Positions 1 to 8,915 of a DNA stretch of 64,000 bases are shown here, one piece after another. Position 1 is the first letter of the stretch. Each line of letters begins with the position of its first letter. Source of the stretch: Brevundimonas intermedia (GTDB taxonomy: Bacteria > Pseudomonadota > Alphaproteobacteria > Caulobacterales > Caulobacteraceae); contig NZ_BSFD01000002.1 of NCBI RefSeq assembly GCF_027922165.1, positions 62,001-126,000 of the forward strand. Direction: 5' to 3'. The translations under genes were made by a program, and so were the position numbers. The notes under the pieces are model-generated. The model did not search any database. It was not told the DNA's origin and saw nothing but the letters and a program-made list of their open reading frames with translations.

Positions 1-2
1 AG

Positions 3-1790
<1,788 letters not shown>

Positions 1791-1817
1791 TCTCGCGCGG
1801 GATCTCGTCCATGGCGG

Positions 1818-1846
1818 TTGCACATCCGTCATGATGCGTGTAATAG
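1818..1846 (+). promoter_or_regulatory. Candidate housekeeping promoter for rplY
   Basis: TTGCAC and TAATAG are separated by 17 bp, about 90 bp upstream of the rplY start, in the only gap between the kinase stop and rplY. The match is by eye only. Confidence 0.35.
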
Positions 1847-1934
1847 CCCGCGCTCTTGAATTCGAGGGTTCATGACCCCCGCCGCGCGGGCCCAGGGTTG
1901 GCGCGGTGTTTCCGTTGTTGTTGAGGCGAGCCAG

Positions 1935-2546
1935 ATGGCCGAGATCATTCTGAACGTGGACGTCCGCGATGGCGTCGGCACCGGTGGCGCCCGCGCCGCC
2001 CGTCGCGCCGGTTTCGTGCCGGGCGTCCTGTACGGCGGCGACAAGGCCCCCGTCTCCATTTCGGTGAACGAGAAGGACTTCCGCAAGTCGCTCTACACCG
2101 GCAAGCTGCTGGGCCATCTGGTCACGCTGAAGTATGGCGAAGAGACCCAGCCGGTCATCGCCAAGGACGTTCAGTTCGACCCCGTGTCGGACCGCCCGAT
2201 GCACTTCGACCTGATGCGCGTCGACGAGCACGCCCCGGTGAAGATCGAAGTGCCGGTTCACTTCAAGAACGCCGACGACGCACCGTTCGTCCGTCAAGGC
2301 GGCTCGCTGGAAGTCGTCCGCCACGCGGTCGAAATCCTGGTCAAGGCCGACAGCATCCCGGAAGAACTGGTCGTCGACCTGGCCAAGTCGCAGATGGGCG
2401 ACACCATCCGCTTCTCGGACATCAGCCTGCCCAAGGGCGTCGAGGCCACCATCACCGACCGCGACTTCGTGATCGCCACGATCAAGGTCTCGTCCGCCGC
2501 CCTCTCGGCCGCCGCTGACGAAGCCACCGAGACGACCGAAGCCTAA
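1935..2546 (+). CDS. rplY: 50S ribosomal protein L25 (long, CTC/TL5 form)
   Basis: 203-residue two-domain L25 that binds 5S rRNA in the large subunit. The N-terminal 5S-binding domain (about 1-90; GTGGARAARRAGFVPGVLYG region) is followed by the C-terminal CTC-type domain, ending in an Ala/Glu/Thr-rich tail. The frame extends upstream to 1872, but the ATG at 1935 (MAEIILNVDV) is preceded by GAGGCGAG and matches where the family begins, so the 21 upstream codons are not counted. It is followed by a strong terminator and then pth, the common alphaproteobacterial pairing rplY-pth-ychF. Long-form L25 is often linked to general stress in bacteria, but nothing here shows stress regulation. Confidence 0.96.
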   Translation: MAEIILNVDVRDGVGTGGARAARRAGFVPGVLYGGDKAPVSISVNEKDFRKSLYTGKLLGHLVTLKYGEETQPVIAKDVQFDPVSDRPMHFDLMRVDEHAPVKIEVPVHFKNADDAPFVRQGGSLEVVRHAVEILVKADSIPEELVVDLAKSQMGDTIRFSDISLPKGVEATITDRDFVIATIKVSSAALSAAADEATETTEA

Positions 2547-2571
2547 GTCTTCGCCGCATCGACAAGATCAG

Positions 2572-2605
2572 GCCCCGCCCGGTTCGCCGCGGCGGGGCTT
2601 TTCTT
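2572..2605 (+). terminator. Rho-independent terminator after rplY
   Basis: A perfect 8-bp GC stem (GCCCCGCC 2572-2579 with GGCGGGGC 2591-2598) runs directly into TTTTTCTTT. It separates rplY from pth, so part of pth expression probably has its own start or comes from readthrough. Confidence 0.8.
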
Positions 2606-2633
2606 TGTGCGACGCACACGGCATGAGGACGGC

Positions 2634-3254
2634 ATGATCATCATCGCAGGCCTCGGCAATCCGGGCGCCAAATACGAGAAGAACCGCCACAACATCGGCT
2701 TCATGGCCGCTGACGAGATCGCACGGCGTTGGCGCTTCGGCCCCGAGCGGGCCAAGTTCCAGTCGATCGTCAGCGAGGGTCAGGTCGAGACGGCGAACGG
2801 GCCGGTCAAGGTCCTGCTCATGAAGCCCCAGACCTATATGAACGAGAGCGGCCGGGCGGTCGGCGAAGCGGCGCGCTTTTACAAGATCAAGCCGTCGGAG
2901 ATCATCGTCTTCCACGACGAGATCGACCTGGCCCCCGGCCGGTTCCGCATGAAAACCGGTGGCGGCGCGGCGGGTCAGAACGGCGTCCGGTCCCTGATCA
3001 GCCACCTGGGCGCCGACTTCCGTCGCGCCCGCATGGGGATCGGCCATCCCGGCGAGAAGGAGATGGTCATGCCCCACGTCCTGGGCGACTTCCACAAGGC
3101 GGAGCAGCCCTGGCTGGACGCCCTGCTGCAGGCCTGCGCCGACGCCCTGCCCTTCGCCGCCGCCGGCGACGACGAGCGCTATCAGGGCGAGGTCATGCGC
3201 CTGGCCCCCGCGCCCAAGTTCAGCCCTCGACAGGCGGCGCGCGGCGAACTGTAG
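2634..3254 (+). CDS. pth: Peptidyl-tRNA hydrolase
   Basis: 206-residue enzyme that cleaves the ester between peptide and tRNA in peptidyl-tRNAs dropped from ribosomes, recycling tRNA. Visible hallmarks are GLGNPG at residues 6-11, NRHNIGF with the catalytic His at 19, the PQTYMN motif, the conserved Asp in FHDEIDL, and the GGGAAGQNG loop. The ATG at 2634 is preceded by GAGG at good spacing; the nine upstream in-frame codons run into the rplY terminator and are rejected. Length and motif order are normal for bacterial Pth. Confidence 0.97.
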   Translation: MIIIAGLGNPGAKYEKNRHNIGFMAADEIARRWRFGPERAKFQSIVSEGQVETANGPVKVLLMKPQTYMNESGRAVGEAARFYKIKPSEIIVFHDEIDLAPGRFRMKTGGGAAGQNGVRSLISHLGADFRRARMGIGHPGEKEMVMPHVLGDFHKAEQPWLDALLQACADALPFAAAGDDERYQGEVMRLAPAPKFSPRQAARGEL

Positions 3255-3291
3255 CCTGTACGCCCTTGGCGAAACGCCGTAGAGCCGAGGC

Positions 3292-3678
3292 GTGACCCGT
3301 TCCGACGCCGATCATTGGTCGACATCGAAATCGCTCGCCTTCCTGGCGGCGGTGTTCTCCCTCGTGCTTGGAAGCCTGCTGCCGTTCGGAGCCCTGGCGG
3401 CCGCCCAGCCGGGCCAGCCCCTGGTCATCTGTTCGGCGGAAGGCCCACAGACCATCCAGTCCGGCGGGATGGACGGCCCGGTCAACAAGCATCAGGGCGC
3501 AAAGTGCGCGGCCTGCGTCATGCCTTTGGCCGCCGCCCTGCCCGCCCCGCCAGCGCCCGAGCCCGCGTCGGTTATCCGCACGGTCAAGCAGGTCGTCTAT
3601 TCGCCAGCTCGCGTCAGCCCCCCGCCGCCGGCCCGCGCCCCGCCGCGCCCGCCGTCTACAGCACCACCCCACGCCTGA
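3292..3678 (+). CDS. DUF2946-like exported protein, probable copper-locus component
   Basis: 128 residues, GTG start. A hydrophobic N-terminal segment (about 14-38) ends in ALAAAQP, typical of a signal peptide or anchor. The rest has a Cys/His set (ICSAEG..., then H, then CAAC) spaced like DUF2946 proteins, followed by a Pro/Ala-rich tail. DUF2946 genes commonly precede TonB receptors with PepSY and PCuAC genes, as here (67 bp before the receptor), which suggests periplasmic metal, probably copper, handling. The family function has not been established to my knowledge. The start is uncertain because GAGG lies very close to the GTG. Confidence 0.7.
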   Translation: MTRSDADHWSTSKSLAFLAAVFSLVLGSLLPFGALAAAQPGQPLVICSAEGPQTIQSGGMDGPVNKHQGAKCAACVMPLAAALPAPPAPEPASVIRTVKQVVYSPARVSPPPPARAPPRPPSTAPPHA

Positions 3679-3744
3679 ACCAGACACAAAGCCCGCGTCG
3701 GCCCTCCGCCCGCGCGCCCTTCTCGTTCTGACTTCAGGATCATC

Positions 3745-5808
3745 ATGTCTCTCAAGACCACTGCGGCGCCCTGCGCCCTGCTGCTTGCCTCATTGGCAAG
3801 CCCTGCCTTGGCCCAACAGGCTTCCGAGCCTGCCGTTCTCGACACCGTCATCGTCACCGCCCGGCGCAACGCCGACGACCCCGCGGTCGTCGCCGAGGCG
3901 CGGGAACGTCTGTCTCGCACGCCGGGCGCGGTCGCCGTCGTCTCGGCAGAATCCTACGCCGACCGCTATGCCCCCAACCTCGCCGACGTCCTGCGCGACG
4001 CGCCGGGCGTCTATGCCCAGAAGAAGTGGGGCGGCGACATTCGTCTGTCGATCCGCGGCTCGGGCATCGGCAACTCCAGCCACAATCGCGGCACCCTGCT
4101 GGCCCAGGACGGCGTGCCGTTCAACGAGGCCGACGGTTTCGGCGACTTCCAGCTAATCGACCCGCTGATCGCCCGCTACACCGAAGTCTACAAGGGCGGC
4201 AACGCCCTGCGCTTCGGCGGCGCCCTGCTGGGCGGGGCGGTCAATCTGGTCACCCCGACCGGCCGCACGGCGGCCTCGAACCTGAGCCTGCGTCTGGACG
4301 GCGGCTCCTATGGGACGGTGCGGGCCCATGCCGAGTTGGCGGGCGTTCGCGGCGACTGGGACGGCTTCGCCGCCGTCACCGGCCAGAGCGTGGACGGCTG
4401 GCGTCAGCAGAGCGAGGGCAAGTCCCTGAACTTCTCGGCCAATATCGGCCGCAGCTTCGGTCAGGACCGCGAGGTGCGGCTGCTGGTCTCGGGCGGCGAC
4501 ATCCATCAGGAAATCCCCGGCAGCGTCAGCCTGTCGGGCGCTCTGAACGATCCCACGGCGGCCAATCCGGGCAACATCACCCTGAATTATCAGCGCAATA
4601 TGCAATCGATCCGAACGACCTTGCAGACGCGCTGGCGGCTGGACGAGTCCACCGTGTTCGAGGGCGCGGTCTATGGGACGTGGAAGGATCTGGACCACCC
4701 CATCTTCCAGGTGATCGATCAGGAAAGCCGCAACTACGGCGCCTTCGGCCGGTTCGACTGGCAGGGGCAGGTCTTTGGCATGCGCGCCGACGCCTTCTAC
4801 GGCGCCTGGTACCGCCAGGGCGACCTGGACGCCAAACAATGGGGCAATCTGGCCGGCCAGCAGAACGGCCTGCGTTCCCGCAGCTTCCAGAACGGCAAGG
4901 GGCTGGACGTCTTCGGCGAGGGGCGGCTGTTCGTCACCGACCGCCTGGCCCTGGTCGCCGGGGGAACCTGGGGCCGCGCTGAGCGCGACTATCAAAGCTA
5001 TGTGGTCCCCGGCGTCGCCGGCACGATCGACCTGACCGTCGATAAGACGTTTGACTGGTTCGCCCCCCGCGCCGGCCTGTTGTGGGAAAGCGAGGAAGGC
5101 GATCAGGTCTTCGCCAATGTCACCCGCTCGGTCGAGCCGCCCAACTTCTCGGCCTTGTCGCCGACCGCCAGCGGCTATCTGCCCCTGGTCCCGCAGGAAG
5201 CCGTGACCTGGGAAGTCGGCACGCGCGGCCGCCGCGGCCCGGTGACATGGGACGTCACCGCCTATCGCGCCGAGTTGGACCATGAGCTGCTGAACTACGT
5301 CGTAAACGCCGCCCAAGGCACCACCGCCACCTTCAACGCCGACCAGACCGTGCACCAGGGCATCGAGGCTGGACTCGACTGGCGGATCGCACCGCAGTGG
5401 CGCCTGCGCCAGACCTACGCCTTCTCGGACTTCTTCTTCGACGGAGACAGCAAGTACGGCGACAATGACCTGCCGGTCGTGCCGCCTCATCTGTACCGGG
5501 CCGAACTGCGGTATGATCACTCGGCCGGCTGGTTCGTGGCGCCCAGCGTGGAATGGTCGATGGCGGATTCCTGGGTCGACTACGCCAACAAGTTGAAGTC
5601 GCCTGCCTATACGGTGGCGAACCTGAACATGGGCTGGACGGTACGGCGAGGCCTGACCGTCTTCGCCGACGTCCGCAACCTGTTCGACGAAGCCTATATC
5701 TCGAACTTCAGCGCCGTGACCAACGCCAGCCTGCCCAGCATATCCACCGCCGTCTTCTTCCCCGGCGAGGGCCGCTCGGCCTATGTCGGCGTCAGGATGA
5801 GCTACTGA
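3745..5808 (+). CDS. TonB-dependent outer-membrane receptor (copper/metal locus)
   Basis: 687-residue ligand-gated outer-membrane transporter. A signal peptide (1-23, cleaved after ALA before QQ) is followed by a TonB-box-like stretch (VLDTVIVTARR), a plug domain (about 45-165, with IRGSGIGN and GNALRFGGALLGGAVN) and a 22-strand barrel ending in an aromatic C-terminal strand (YVGVRMSY). AGGA sits five bases before the ATG. The plug resembles the FecA/OprC-like group. It is followed with a TGATG overlap by a PepSY protein and then a PCuAC copper chaperone, so copper (or a copper/iron chelate) is the likely substrate, inferred from context only. Confidence 0.92.
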   Translation: MSLKTTAAPCALLLASLASPALAQQASEPAVLDTVIVTARRNADDPAVVAEARERLSRTPGAVAVVSAESYADRYAPNLADVLRDAPGVYAQKKWGGDIRLSIRGSGIGNSSHNRGTLLAQDGVPFNEADGFGDFQLIDPLIARYTEVYKGGNALRFGGALLGGAVNLVTPTGRTAASNLSLRLDGGSYGTVRAHAELAGVRGDWDGFAAVTGQSVDGWRQQSEGKSLNFSANIGRSFGQDREVRLLVSGGDIHQEIPGSVSLSGALNDPTAANPGNITLNYQRNMQSIRTTLQTRWRLDESTVFEGAVYGTWKDLDHPIFQVIDQESRNYGAFGRFDWQGQVFGMRADAFYGAWYRQGDLDAKQWGNLAGQQNGLRSRSFQNGKGLDVFGEGRLFVTDRLALVAGGTWGRAERDYQSYVVPGVAGTIDLTVDKTFDWFAPRAGLLWESEEGDQVFANVTRSVEPPNFSALSPTASGYLPLVPQEAVTWEVGTRGRRGPVTWDVTAYRAELDHELLNYVVNAAQGTTATFNADQTVHQGIEAGLDWRIAPQWRLRQTYAFSDFFFDGDSKYGDNDLPVVPPHLYRAELRYDHSAGWFVAPSVEWSMADSWVDYANKLKSPAYTVANLNMGWTVRRGLTVFADVRNLFDEAYISNFSAVTNASLPSISTAVFFPGEGRSAYVGVRMSY

Positions 5809-7163
5809 TGGCCGGGAAGGCCGCAATCCAGGCGCCGGACGATCTGTCCGGCGCCTACCGGGCCGTCTGGCGCTGGCATTTCTACGCCGGCGTCTTCGTC
5901 ATGCCCGTGCTGATGCTGCTGGCCCTGACGGGCGGCCTTTATCTGTTCAAGGACGAGATCGACGGCGCCCTCTATCGCGACATGATCCGCGTGCCGGCGG
6001 CCCAAACCCAGACCGCGCCGGAAACCTGGGTGGCCTCGGCGGCCCAGGTCGCCGGCGGCGGTCGGGTCGCCAATCTGGTCATGCCCGCCCGGAAAGACCA
6101 GGCCGTCCGCCTGCGCGTGGATCGGCCCGACGGGGTGCAGAAGACGGTCTTCGTCGATCCGCACACAGGCCGCGCGACCGGCGTCATTCCCGCCGGCGGC
6201 TTCATGGAACTGGTCAAGAAGACCCACAGCCTGACCCTGCTGGGTCGGCCGTTCAACATCCTAGTCGAGATCGTGGCGGGCTGGACCATCATACTGTTCG
6301 CCACCGGCCTCTATCTGTGGTGGCCGCGCGGACGGGCCGTGGCGACCTTCTCGCCCCAGACGAACGACACACGACGACGCCCCTTCTGGCGCGACCTGCA
6401 CGCCCTGACCGGCGTCTATGTCGGCGGGGTCGTGCTGTTCCTGGCGGTCACCGGCATGCCCTGGTCGGCCTTCTGGGGCGACACGGTCATGGACGCGGTC
6501 AAGTCCAGCGGTCTGGGCCGCCCCCCGGCGCCGGTCGCGGGGGCCTGGCAGCGCGCCGAACATCATGACCAGCCCATCGGCGCCGGTTGGGCCATGGACG
6601 GCATGGTCATGACCCACGACCACGCGGGCCACGGCGCGCTGGATCGGGTGCTGAAAGCCGCCGACGACGCCGGTCTGGCCCGGCCCTACGCCGTCAACAT
6701 CCCCGCCGCCGGCGGCACGGCCTATACGATCACGACCCAGGCCCGCCGGGTCCAGGACAGCCGGTCCCTGTACATCGACGCCGCCTCGGGGCGCCTGCTG
6801 GCCGACCTCGGCTACGACCGGTTCGGCGTCGGCGCCAAGGCCATCGAATGGGGCATCTACACCCACCAAGGCACCCAGTTTGGACAGGTGAACCGCATCA
6901 TCATGCTGCTGGGCTGTATCGGCGTCTGGCTGCTGTCCATCAGCGGCCTGATCATGTGGTGGAAGCGCCGCCCGCCGAACCTGTCGCGCCTGCGCCTGGG
7001 CGGCCCGCCCGCCCCGCCCGGACCGCGCGTCCGCGCCGCTGTCCTGGGCATCGTCCTGCCACTTGCCCTCCTCTATCCCCTGACGGGCCTAAGCCTGGTC
7101 TTCGCCGTATTGCTCGATCGAGCCGTGCGGCCGATGATCCGGCGTCGTCCCGCCGTTTCCTGA
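5808..7163 (+). CDS. PepSY-domain integral membrane protein
   Basis: 451 residues. The start ATG overlaps the receptor stop (TGATG), showing translational coupling. A first TM helix (about 22-44, FYAGVFVMPVLMLLALTGG) is followed by a periplasmic PepSY-type domain (RLRVDRPDG...VFVDPHTG), TM helices around 150-170 and 215-235, a second PepSY-like region (SLYIDAASGRLLADL) and TM helices near the C-terminus (about 365-390 and 410-435). His residues sit in the helices and in a short MTHDHAGHG stretch that could bind metal. Related PepSY_TM proteins pair with siderophore or copper receptors and are suspected metal reductases; this role is inferred. Confidence 0.9.
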   Translation: MAGKAAIQAPDDLSGAYRAVWRWHFYAGVFVMPVLMLLALTGGLYLFKDEIDGALYRDMIRVPAAQTQTAPETWVASAAQVAGGGRVANLVMPARKDQAVRLRVDRPDGVQKTVFVDPHTGRATGVIPAGGFMELVKKTHSLTLLGRPFNILVEIVAGWTIILFATGLYLWWPRGRAVATFSPQTNDTRRRPFWRDLHALTGVYVGGVVLFLAVTGMPWSAFWGDTVMDAVKSSGLGRPPAPVAGAWQRAEHHDQPIGAGWAMDGMVMTHDHAGHGALDRVLKAADDAGLARPYAVNIPAAGGTAYTITTQARRVQDSRSLYIDAASGRLLADLGYDRFGVGAKAIEWGIYTHQGTQFGQVNRIIMLLGCIGVWLLSISGLIMWWKRRPPNLSRLRLGGPPAPPGPRVRAAVLGIVLPLALLYPLTGLSLVFAVLLDRAVRPMIRRRPAVS

Positions 7164-7176
7164 AAGAACCGACGCC

Positions 7177-7671
7177 ATGAAAACCCATCTGTCCCTCGCC
7201 GCCGTCGCCCTCATTCTGGCGGCCTGCAACCCGCCGGCGGACAAGCCTGCCCCTGCCGCTGAGGCGACGGCCGCTGTCGTGACCGCCGCCGACGCCTGGT
7301 GCCGCCCGTCGCCGAACGGAGCCAAGGCCGGCGGCTGCTACGTCACCCTGACCGCCGCGACCGACGACCGCCTGACCGGCGGCGCCAGCCCCCGCGCGGC
7401 CGAGCTTCAGGTCCACGAGATGAAGACCGAGAACGGCATGATGAAGATGGCCCAGCTGACCGAGGGCCTGCCGCTGCCGGCCGGTCAGGCGGTCGGCCTG
7501 GCGCCCGGCGGCAATCACCTGATGCTGATCGGCCTGACCGCGCCCCTGGTCGCCGGCGAGACCGTGCCCATCACCCTGACGTTCGCCTCGGCGCCCCAGG
7601 TGACGGTTCAGGCGGCGGTACGCCAGCCCGCAATGGCGGCCATGGCGGGCATGGATCACAGCGCCCACTGA
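7177..7671 (+). CDS. PCuAC-type copper chaperone lipoprotein
   Basis: 164 residues. The lipobox LAAC puts the lipidated Cys at 17. The mature part is a DUF461/PCuAC fold with the conserved Met/His copper-binding pattern: HEMKTENGMMKM followed about 20 residues later by GNHLMLIGL. A short C-terminal Met/His tail (MAAMAGMDHSAH) may add copper sites. PCuAC proteins deliver Cu(I) to the CuA site of cytochrome oxidase in the periplasm. It lies 13 bp after the PepSY gene and closes the four-gene metal locus that begins at 3292. Confidence 0.92.
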   Translation: MKTHLSLAAVALILAACNPPADKPAPAAEATAAVVTAADAWCRPSPNGAKAGGCYVTLTAATDDRLTGGASPRAAELQVHEMKTENGMMKMAQLTEGLPLPAGQAVGLAPGGNHLMLIGLTAPLVAGETVPITLTFASAPQVTVQAAVRQPAMAAMAGMDHSAH

Positions 7672-7681
7672 CGCCTTTTGC

Positions 7682-7727
7682 AGCGCGAGCCTGACAAACG
7701 GGATCGAACCCGCTAAAGGCTCGCGCT
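7682..7727 (+). other. Long hairpin in the ychF leader
   Basis: A perfect 10-bp inverted repeat (AGCGCGAGCC 7682-7691 with GGCTCGCGCT 7718-7727) encloses a second small stem (CGGG...CCCG). It ends 13 bases before the ychF ATG, just ahead of the GAGG ribosome-binding site. There is no U-run, so it is not an ordinary terminator. On the minus strand its core reads GGGTTCGATCCC, like a tRNA T-arm, but no other tRNA arm is present. Confidence 0.6.
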
Positions 7728-7740
7728 CACGAGGAATACC

Positions 7741-8835
7741 ATGGCTCTTAAAGTCGCGATCGTCGGCCTGCCCAACGTCGGCAAGTCCACCCTGTTCAAC
7801 GCCCTGACCAAGACGGCGGCGGCCCAGGCGGCCAACTATCCGTTCTGCACCATCGAGCCGAATACCGGCGACGTGGCCGTGCCCGAGGCGCGTCTGAACG
7901 CCCTGGCCGAGATCGCAGGGTCCAAGGAGATCATCCCCGCCCGCATCACCTTCGTCGATGTCGCCGGCCTGGTGCGCGGCGCGTCCAAGGGCGAAGGCCT
8001 GGGCAACCAGTTCCTGGCCAATATCCGCGACTGCGACGCCGTGGCCTTCGTGGCCCGCTGCTTCGTCGACGACGACATCACCCACGTCGAAAACCGCATC
8101 GATCCGATCGCCGATCTGGAGATCATCGAGACCGAGCTGATGCTGGCCGACATGGAAAGCCTGGAGCGCCGCCGGCCCCAGTTGGAGAAGCGCGCCAAGG
8201 GCGGCGACAAGGAGTCCGGCCTGACGCTGAAACTGGTCGATCTGGCCCTGGCCCAACTGAACGCCGGCAAGCCCGCTCGCACCGCCGAGGTGTCCAAGGA
8301 GGACGCCAAGGCCTGGCACATGCTGCAACTGTTGACCGCCCTGCCTGCCCTCTATGTCGCCAACGTCGAGGAAGGTTCGGCCGACAAGGGCAATGAGCTG
8401 TCGGACAAGGTCGCCGCACGCGCCGCCACGGACAACGCCAACTCGGTCGTCATCTCGGCCCAGATCGAGTCCGAAATCGCGGTCCTGGACGACGAGGAGC
8501 AGAAGGAGTTCCTCGAGACCCTGGGTCTGGAAGAACCCGGCCTGAACCGTCTGATCCGCGAGGCCTACAAGCTGTTGGGTCTTCAGACCTATTTCACGGT
8601 CGGCCCCAAAGAGGCCCGCGCCTGGACCATCAATGTCGGCGACACCGCGCCCCAGGCGGCCGGCGTCATCCACACCGACTTCGAAAAGGGCTTCATCCGC
8701 GCCGAAACCATCGCCTTCGACGACTTCGTCGCCCTGCGCGGAGAGGCCAAGGCGCGCGAAGCGGGCAAGCTGCGCGCCGAAGGCAAGACCTATGTCGTCA
8801 AGGACGGCGACGTGATGAACTTCCTGTTCAACTAA
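7741..8835 (+). CDS. ychF: Redox-regulated ATPase YchF (Obg-family)
   Basis: 364 residues, the usual family length. G-domain motifs are GLPNVGKST (residues about 8-16), NYPFCTIEPNTG, and DVAGLVRGASKGEGLGNQFL. The central coiled-coil region and the C-terminal TGS domain (about 280-364) are present. YchF hydrolyses ATP rather than GTP, associates with ribosomes and modulates oxidative-stress responses in the families studied. GAGG sits six bases before the ATG. A strong hairpin lies in the leader and a terminator follows the gene, so it is probably monocistronic. Confidence 0.97.
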   Translation: MALKVAIVGLPNVGKSTLFNALTKTAAAQAANYPFCTIEPNTGDVAVPEARLNALAEIAGSKEIIPARITFVDVAGLVRGASKGEGLGNQFLANIRDCDAVAFVARCFVDDDITHVENRIDPIADLEIIETELMLADMESLERRRPQLEKRAKGGDKESGLTLKLVDLALAQLNAGKPARTAEVSKEDAKAWHMLQLLTALPALYVANVEEGSADKGNELSDKVAARAATDNANSVVISAQIESEIAVLDDEEQKEFLETLGLEEPGLNRLIREAYKLLGLQTYFTVGPKEARAWTINVGDTAPQAAGVIHTDFEKGFIRAETIAFDDFVALRGEAKAREAGKLRAEGKTYVVKDGDVMNFLFN

Positions 8836-8865
8836 GCGGTCGCCCCACACGCTGAACACCCGATC

Positions 8866-8895
8866 GCCCCCGTCGCACCAGCGGCGGGGGCTTTT
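8866..8895 (+). terminator. Rho-independent terminator after ychF
   Basis: A 10-bp stem with one G-T pair (GCCCCCGTCG 8866-8875 with CGGCGGGGGC 8882-8891) is followed by TTTT. It lies between the convergent ychF and TonB-receptor genes; the minus-strand reading lacks a U-run. Confidence 0.75.
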
Positions 8896-8915
8896 CATGA
8901 TCGGTCTCGCCGCGA

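Noticed and set aside
7682..7727. tRNA gene on the minus strand suggested by the T-arm-like core
   Set aside because: D and anticodon arms are absent and the span is only 46 bases.
6952..8898. 648-codon minus-strand ORF opposite the PCuAC and ychF genes
   Set aside because: Antisense shadow of conserved ychF and its neighbours; no domain is recognisable in its translation.
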